Below, in pieces: positions 57,492-64,000 of a DNA stretch of 64,000 bases (positions within the stretch are counted from its first letter, which is position 1; each line of letters starts with the position of its first letter). The DNA lies in contig JAOVFP010000014.1 in NCBI GenBank assembly GCA_025738555.1, positions 1,736,001-1,800,000 of the forward strand. Reading direction: 5' to 3'. The notes beneath the pieces are model-generated. The model was not told where the DNA came from, searched no databases, and worked only from the letters and a program-made list of their open reading frames with translations. The stretch comes from Cyathus striatus (taxonomy: Eukaryota; Basidiomycota; Agaricomycetes; Agaricales; Nidulariaceae). The translations under genes were made by a program, and so were the position numbers.

Positions 57492-58299
57492 CATCAGCAA
57501 ATTCCCCATCGACTAAATTAGTTAAGTTAGTTAAATTAAGATGTACCCCTCACCTTATATTTCCTTACATATCCTTAAATGTAACATATTTCGGCTTAAT
57601 CATACTAATGTGCACACATACAGCTCACTAATCTTGGCTTAAATATACTATTTCGCACACATTTAAGATGATAATAGGTCTATGCAACAATTAGTACCTA
57701 TTAATTCGGCCTTTTATTATCTGTAAGTGCAAATACAAAGTGCTTACTTGGTATTAGTTAGTAGTATCAGTTATTATTGCAAGGTCCCCAAAACATCTCT
57801 TTATAATAAGACTACACATTAATTACAAGTTTAAAGACATGACATAAGCTAAACATAATACAATTGTCTCCAGGGAAAAGCAAGTCAGTGCTAAGCACTA
57901 AGGACTTACAAGCCCAACGTAATGCACAACTAAATTGCAAAGTCTTGCGAGCACGAGTCAGCCGAAATATGTTGAGTCAGCCGATGAGATGTCAGCCAAT
58001 CAAATAATTAGGAAAGTGACACGATTACTTATCATGTGACTAATCCCATGTCGGCACGAGTCCAGCACGTTGAACTCTTTCAACTTCGTTCAACCTCCCT
58101 TCATTTCTTCCTTCCCCTTGCTTTCTCCCTCTCGTCTGTTCCATTATCATCTGCTTTGTACATGTCACGCTCTCTCTCCTGGTTCAGCTCTTCAAAGCTT
58201 AAATATTCAAGAATCTGGGTGTACTTGGTTTGTGTTTCAATACCAGTACGTCCTTCCATTCTCTCTACTGGCATATTCCCTTATTGAAGCTTGAACGAT

Positions 58300-58745
58300 G
58301 GCTACAGGGACTCATCGATTACTCATCAACTATGGGGATGAGAGTTCTCGTTTTTTCTCTCACACTCTCACACATGCAACACACACACTCTTGCACTCTC
58401 CTTCCGACTTCACACTCTATCTTGTGTGCGTGCACCATGTTTCTCTTGGTCTCTTTCTTGCAAGTGCACTGTGTTACTCTTGTTCTGCTTGTACTCTCTT
58501 GTGTGCATGCTCTCACACTCTTTCCCTTGCCACCTCTCTTGTGTGTGTGCTCTCCTGCCCCCTGTTTTTGCCATGCTCTCCCTTGCACTTATTGCTCTTA
58601 TGATCTCTCACTCTCTCCCCTGCTTTCGCTTTCTCACTCTCCCATGAGCTTGTACTCCCTCTCCTATGATCTGTTGCTCGTCATCGCTCTCTTGCTTTTG
58701 TCCGTTACTTCCTTCTGCTGCTTCCATAACTTATTGCTTTCCTGA
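58300..58745 (+). repeat. CT-rich low-complexity stretch
   Basis: Recurring CTCTCACACTC / CTTGTGTGCGTGC words give long Leu/Ser/Cys-rich open frames in several registers. No conserved protein features; not annotated as a gene. Confidence 0.7.
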
Positions 58746-59494
58746 AGTGTGTAAAAATTGACTTTGTATCATAGACCACAGCAAATGTTAGTAGTTCCTT
58801 TATTACCTTGTTGTCACTCCAATTATACATACACAATTGTTGCTACCTATATTACATGTGGTTTCCAAAAGTGATGGTAAATAACAACAATTCCCATACA
58901 TTAGAATGTTTTCTTGCATTGTTTGAGCTGTAACACATTACACACAGCTTGGAATGTCTCATAAATTTGGTTATGTATTCTATATAGTGTGAAATATGTG
59001 CATAAATAATTAGGGAGGTACTTAGCATCTTAGTGGTATGGTATAAGCTTTTTTTGTATGAGGCTGCATTTTATTCAGGGAAATTATTCATTGATGAGCA
59101 GAACATTTTAGGGGCTATGGAATTGTTTAAAATTTCTCTGAGACATTACCTGTATATCAAATAACATAAAATCCATATTATTTAGCAATTGCTTCATTAT
59201 TGCACCAAAAAATGAGAGTGATAAGTGGGATCACACATAGCTTACATGTGTATTTCATCTCTTGCCAGTAGATATCTTCCTATATCTGAGCAAATATCAT
59301 GCTGTCTGTACAGGACTATTCTGAAGCATAAATTATACACATATTCATGAATTTTTATAGAGATGCAGTGGTCCATATAACAATTAAACATTCAATCTCA
59401 AATTCACTTGGGTCTGACAAATAGGAAGTCTCACATAAATATCATTATATCTCAGTATGCAGTTACCTTTATCTTTTAATATTTTAAGAGCTTA

Positions 59495-59781
59495 CTGTAC
59501 CATTACGACCAAGTGTTCACGCGTTTTTAGCATGACAGCCACAATCAGTTGGATCTAGTGTTCATAGGTCTGTGTGATGTGTGACAAATGTATTATCTGT
59601 TCACACCTAACAACTGTTCAAGCACACCGACAGGTGCAAATTTTTTTCAGTTACTTACCCTTTTGTAAGTCTTGTTGTACCTCCTGTTCAAGTACCTCTG
59701 TGATGCGTGACAAACCTGGGATCTGTTCAAGTTCATTGCCCTTTGTGACGTGTGACTGAACACTTGGTCATAATGGTACAG
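59495..59781. mobile_element. Tc1/mariner-type MITE, 287 bp
   Basis: The ends start CTGTACCATTACGACCAAGT (59495) and finish with its complement at 59781 (one C/T difference at a CpG). TA flanks are at 59493-59494 and 59782-59783. The interior has repeated TGTTCAAG and GTGATGYGTGACAAA motifs. Nested in the 57492-60417 element. Confidence 0.82.
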
Positions 59782-60046
59782 TATACTGTATATATAGCAC
59801 ATTGTATATCTGAAATCTCATGTAGATATATTATGAATAACAATTCCTGCAAGCTACTTAGTAAATTGTATGATACAAACATAGTTGGTGAATTAGATTG
59901 TGTATATCTCGGCATCAAATGTATTCAGTATTTTGTAAATTTAAATTCCGGTAGAATACAATGGGGAAAATATGTATACAAAATTTAAAGTTGGTCGATA
60001 CAGAGAGTAATGTGCTACAAGCTAATTAATGCAAGAACACCTTGCA

Positions 60047-60105
60047 TTCTGGATGGGAAAAAAGCATGGTTGCCATCATTTTTGGCAATCATGTGTATAG
60101 TCATT
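60047..60105 (+). repeat. Second copy of a sequence seen at 47788-47845
   Basis: GGGAAAAAAGCATGGTTGCC followed by ATYATTTTTGGCAAYCA is common to both places. At 47.8 kb it lies inside the 5' part of the unclassified element's minus-strand ORF. Confidence 0.65.
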
Positions 60106-60939
60106 GTATTGTATTTAGATTAATATAAAATATTGAATTGTTCATGCAACCTATTCCTATTTATGTGCAACTTAAATGGTTAAAGCCTAACTAATATATA
60201 AGTGAGACAATGTGATTAAATTACACTAATTCATAATTTAAATTACCTAAATTCAAGCTAATGACTCCTTACCTTGACCTTTTTAGTCAGAATAAGTACG
60301 GGACCTCAGCTTATTTACCTAAAACACCTTATTGCCCTTTTTTCAACTAAATTTACCTTAAACCAAGCTTTTTTCAACCTTAATTCACTAAATTTGTAAT
60401 GTGAGTATTTGCTGATGAAGAAGCTAAACATAGTAGATACTATCAATAACTATGATGTGAAAAAGGATACTGATGAAGTTACCAAAGATACCTTATGGGA
60501 GACTGTGACAGTGTGCATCAGCAAAATGGCATTTTACTTGTGGACTTGTATGGCTTGTATGGCCTGTGGAAGAGTTGGCAATCATTTACAATCACACATG
60601 TACTATTACTATAATCTCAGGAGATATATTGATTTTATGATAACACAGTAAATATGCCAATTAACACCATAAAAAGAATGGAGGTACAGTCCATAGCTAT
60701 GTAGGTTTTATATCTGAGGTTTTTGAGAGAAATTAGCAATGGGAGGGGTACATTTCATGATCTCCTTAATTGAGTGACTAAGCAATAGTAGTACATATCA
60801 GAACATATGATCAGAAGGAAGCACATCATCATTAGAACTAGTCTATCTAATTCCATTAAATGTATTTCTGAAGTGAAAGGACACAATTATAAAATGTAGT
60901 TTAAGTTTTACCAAAAATGATGGCTCCCTGCCAAATCAG

Positions 60940-61972
60940 ATGCTGGGAAGTCGCCAATGGCACTGTAGTGTTATGAAGGTGGCTTTATGGGCTGGTGTTT
61001 CTTATGGCACTGTATGAAATGTTGTTATACATGTCATGTGAGCTTGTTGTGATCCACATTTTCATCATGCTACAATGTCATGGCCAACAGCAGAAGAAAA
61101 AGAGCAAGCAAAGAACTGGGTAGAAGAACTCTCTTGTCCTGACTGGCAAGATGGGTGGCTTATGGTAGATGGCACTCTGGTTCCAATTTTTCAAAGGCTG
61201 CATCACTTTGGAAATACATTTTATGATCAGAAGTCAAACTATTCACTAAATGTCCAGGTATGTCATATACTAGCACTTGAGCAGAGAATTCTAATATTAG
61301 TTACAGCTTGTAAACCTTCCAAACCTTCATATTATTGATTATGAAGTGGGCCTTCCTGGTAGTCAGCATGATGCATCAGCATGACAGGAGACAAAGATGT
61401 ACCAGGAACATGAACACTTTCTTGAAGATCAAGAGTTTATATGGGCTGACTCTGCATATCCAGTAAGGGACTGGTGTCAAGCATCATACAAAGAGTAAGA
61501 TTTATGCTTTAACTGGTTTGTGAACTAATTCTATTTGCATAGACCTGAAAAGTCTATACAGGAAAATTCAATTTTCAATTTTCATGTTTCATGTATACAC
61601 ATTCACTCTGAGCACTGTGTTGGTTACCTGAAAGGGAGATGGTCATCATTAAGAGGCCTTTGACTTTGCATTGATAATGAGAAAGCAAAGGACATAGCAA
61701 CTATGTGGGTAATTGCTTGTATTCACCTTCATAACTTTGCCATTATGCATGAAAGTGGTGAGAACATTGAAAGTGACACATTTTATATTGAAGGTCAACA
61801 AATTATGGAAGATGAACAGGAGCTATGTAGGCAATGGGAAGAGGAGAGATTAGATAACCTAAATGGATTGGAAGAAAACTATAGCAAGGGAGAACAAGTG
61901 GTGCTACTAGAGGGAAGAATTAAACAAGAGAGATTGAAGGAATGTTTACTTGAAGCAATTAGAAATGAATGA
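60940..61972 (+). pseudogene. PIF/Harbinger transposase (DDE_4)
   Basis: Three exons: up to 61257, 61307-61494 and 61543-61972. Exon 1 reads VALWAGVSYGTV, then SWPTAEEKEQAKNWVEE and WLMVDGTLVPIF with the first catalytic aspartate, then FGNTFYDQKSNYSLNVQ. Exon 2 has PNLHIIDYEVGLPGSQHDAS and IWADSAYP with the second aspartate. Exon 3 has HIHSEHCVGYLKGRWSSLRG with the catalytic glutamate, then WVIACIHLHNFAI and an acidic tail. In-frame TGA codons are at 61015, 61039, 61382 and 61661, with no frameshift. At 61015, 61039 and 61661 the family normally has arginine, so CGA-to-TGA explains them. The catalytic residues survive. The true start may lie upstream of 60940. Confidence 0.87.
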
Positions 61973-62029
61973 AGGAAAGTGGGTAGTGGGTATATGCTCA
62001 AAGAATAGAACTAAAACCTTATACCATAT

Positions 62030-63534
62030 TGTTACACAAATGCTCCAGCTCAATCTGCTTATCCAGAAGTGCCAATTCACAGGCTTGCTTCTCAGCCTGC
62101 TCAGCAGCCTCTACCTGATGTTGTTCCCACTCATGCTCAGCCCATTCTCAGTCCTGTTCAGCCTTGGCATTCAGACAGGCACATTGACACTTCATTTTGT
62201 TGTAGTCACGACGTTCAAGCTGCTCCATCTGAGCCTTCTGGTGACCAGCTGTAATCTCACCCAGAGTATTGTAAACTCCCCCACTCTTACACTTTTGAGG
62301 TATAACCTTTGGAGTAGTATGTGAATCTGTTGAGGGTGTTGCATGAGATAGAGGGGTGGAGGTGATTGATGAGGATGGCTTGGGAGGGGTCATAAAGGCA
62401 TCTGTAGGTGGGGGGGAGCTTCAATACAACTGATCTGAGAAATTGTCATCAAGTGTGTTGTCAATGCCTTCAAGTCCCCACTTCAATGATTGTTGAGGAG
62501 CCTCCTAAATAGTCAATGAGCTATCATACTACAGAGTGGAAAGTAACTCACTGAGGGCCTGGATACATCAGACACATCCCTCTCCTCATCATCCTCAGGC
62601 TCACCATCTGCTTGAGTACTACCCTCATCCATCACAGTTGGCTGTTCCATTCATGGGGACCCATTGGCCTCATTGTTGTCCAAAGCTTGAGGTTCAAGAA
62701 TGCTTAAGTTGAGAGGAGTGGAGCTATTTGTGACTCCAGAGTGGCTGTAGATGGGGCTTGAGGAGAGAAGGCTGTGGAGGTGCTTGTACCACTTGAAATC
62801 GTGTTCAATCATCTCTATAGAAAGGGTTAGTAAGTTATATACTAATATGAACTAAAATACTTATGCCAAACATTGTGAATTGGCATCCCAACTTGAATAG
62901 ATGCTTCAAGTCCCTCCTCAATCAAACCATGACCAGTCTGACCTAATTCCTTCCAGTACTCAAAGTATTTCTTCTTGATACTACAAGGGACCAGCATCGG
63001 TAAATAATAATAGATAATTAAATGAGTACTCACAATGCTATGTGGGCCTTGATTGAATTGGCAATCCATTCAACATGTTCTGGCAAGGTCCTAGCTTTCT
63101 CAAACATTACTAGTGCCAACTCCCTGCAAGCGAGGATTGCAGTGAGGTTTTTGTGTGTCTTGTCAAGACCAGCAGTCTTGAATCTGAACACATATCGGTA
63201 TGGAATGTTCTCCTTGATTTTCATCAACAACAGGTCAGTAAGGTGAAAATATGAGGAATCAGACCACCTAGGACAGAGATCAGCTCTTGCAAGCACAAAT
63301 ACAGAGAAATGGAACATACTGGATGCCATCCTTATGCTTCACACCCTTTCTCCTTCCACTAACAACATGGAGACCTTCATTTTCTTTGTCTGTGTCACAA
63401 TCATTGTGTTTGGTTGCCTTAGATCTTTTTCCAGCTTTGACAAGGGCAAGCCTTTCCTCTAGCTGCTGAAGCTCAGAGGACTGAGTGTTACTTGAGTTAA
63501 TGAGAGAAATGCTCAGCTCAGCCAGCTCAGACAT
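62030..63534 (-). pseudogene. Harbinger Myb/SANT-like DNA-binding protein
   Basis: The partner protein that Harbinger-type transposases need for nuclear entry and end binding. Start ATG at 63532-63534 (MSELAELSISLINSSNTQSS). Exon 1 ends at 63320, exon 2 is 63034-63267 (WSDSSYFHLTDLLLMKIKEN; the Trp-rich SANT-like helix), exon 3 is 62865-62980 (KKKYFEYWKELGQTGHGLIE) and exon 4 starts at 62814 (HDFKWYKHLHSLLSSSPIYS). The exon 3 donor reads AT instead of GT, and TGA lies in exon 4 at 62651-62653. A Gln/Glu-rich coil follows in a last exon (about 62030-62393; EHEWEQHQVEAAEQAEKQAC). It is transcribed towards the transposase gene. Confidence 0.68.
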
Positions 63535-63901
63535 GGTGAAGACACAAAAGCATGAGAAGAAAGAAGGGGGGGAGGAAGAGGTGGGTGTTGCAGGTGTTAG
63601 CGCATACAGACATACTGGCGGTAAGGGAACACATGCTACATGCTTATGCAATATCTCTTTCAAGCTCCAAAAGCTGGTGCCGAGCACTCAAGAAGTGCAT
63701 GCTATGATAAGGGTGAGAGATAGCTACTGCCATATCGTGGGAAGTTGTTCACATAGTGCCATCAGCTCATATCATACCACATAGTGTCAACTTTGAACAC
63801 CCCTAATAACTTGTCACCATCAGATTTCTGGCACTTGTATAGCTTGTAAGGACTTGTACAAGCCAAAACAAGTTGCACAAGTAAAATGCTGTTTTCCTGA
63901 T

Positions 63902-64000
63902 GTGGACAATAATGGAGCAGAGGATGGCAATCATGGAAGCAAATAGAGCATAATGAACAGCAGCAAGCATGATAAACCAGAACAGGACAGAACAAACATT
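63902..64000. repeat. Continuation of the trailing repeat block of paralog 3
   Basis: GGACAATAATGGAGCAGAGG and onward matches 20770-20870 base for base except at CpG sites and a few others. It runs off the window edge. Confidence 0.8.

Larger units (their letters stand above)
57492..60417. mobile_element. PIF/Harbinger-like non-autonomous element, 2.9 kb
   Basis: The ends CATCAGCAAAT and ATTTGCTGATG are flanked by the 3-bp duplication AAG (57489-57491 and 60418-60420). Paralog block 1 reads GAGAAGAAGC without insertion at this point (about 20675), proving the site. The terminus matches that of the Harbinger element 98 bp away. No transposase is found inside. The region at about 57960-58300 resembles a retroelement LTR (TTGAGTCAGCCGATGAGATG) and 58300-58745 is low-complexity CT-rich. 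Confidence 0.72.
60516..63901. mobile_element. PIF/Harbinger transposon, two genes, 3.4 kb
   Basis: The ends begin CATCAGCAAAATGGCATTTT (60516) and finish near CTGAT at 63901. The 27-bp inverted repeats match with a few differences. The flanks GTG (60513-60515 and 63902-63904) give a 3-bp duplication, or 2 bp if the last G belongs to the element. Paralog block 1 reads GGTGTGGACAACG uninterrupted at about 20773. It carries the standard pair for this superfamily: a DDE_4 transposase on the plus strand and a Myb/SANT-like protein on the minus strand, both decayed by nonsense changes. Confidence 0.88.

Noticed and set aside
57960..58300. LTR beginning TGTTGAGTCAGCC
   Set aside because: Suggestive start and promoter-like sequence only; no second end or target duplication seen.
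58230..58745. 171-residue open frame rich in Leu, Ser and Cys
   Set aside because: CT-rich low-complexity DNA that is open in more than one frame; no domain or splice pattern.

Overview
The window is genomic DNA of a filamentous basidiomycete, most likely an Agaricomycete. The evidence is short phase-conserved introns of about 50-60 nt with GTAAGT/GTGAGT donors, an Agaricomycete-type seven-helix membrane protein family, a microsomal P450, and hAT, pogo and PIF/Harbinger transposons typical of such genomes. It is a repeat-rich, gene-poor region; there is no bacterial, plasmid or CRISPR content.

Layout. 0-3.2 kb: a cytochrome P450 gene broken by one nonsense codon. 3.2-15 kb: a stack of DNA transposons. 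A non-coding hAT (3223-6106) is followed by a pogo element (6324-11053) with a nested Tc1/mariner-like element (9833-10993) that carries a helicase remnant, and by a palindromic hAT (12231-14790) with a second hAT inside it (12339-13487). 15.7-24.7 kb: two intact paralogous seven-helix membrane protein genes (15944-17153 and 21670-22965), each followed by a related non-coding block. 24.7-48 kb: a CpG-depleted domain. It holds a TIR element carrying a decayed GCN2-type kinase, a decayed GH20 hexosaminidase, other gene ruins, a 3.1 kb element built almost wholly of minisatellites, a 1.5 kb TGTCACA-rich palindrome, a 2.9 kb hAT and a decayed ORF of an unclassified element. 48-57.5 kb: a truncated fourth copy of the membrane gene block, two MITEs and a third intact membrane gene (55220-56563). 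57.5-64 kb: two PIF/Harbinger-type elements inserted 98 bp apart into the trailing block of that third gene; the second still has recognisable transposase and Myb/SANT-like genes.

The strongest theme is mutational. Transposons and their immediate flanks have lost nearly all CpG through C-to-T changes on both strands, as expected from CpG methylation followed by deamination. Three internal controls show it: paralogous flanks with and without an insertion, the two copies of one target-site duplication, and transposase frames broken only by stop codons with no frameshift. The three membrane protein genes lie in CpG-normal islands and remain open, so they are the only genes here that look functional.

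Exon boundaries were read by eye from splice consensus and paralog comparison. Family names come from motif recognition, not from a database search.
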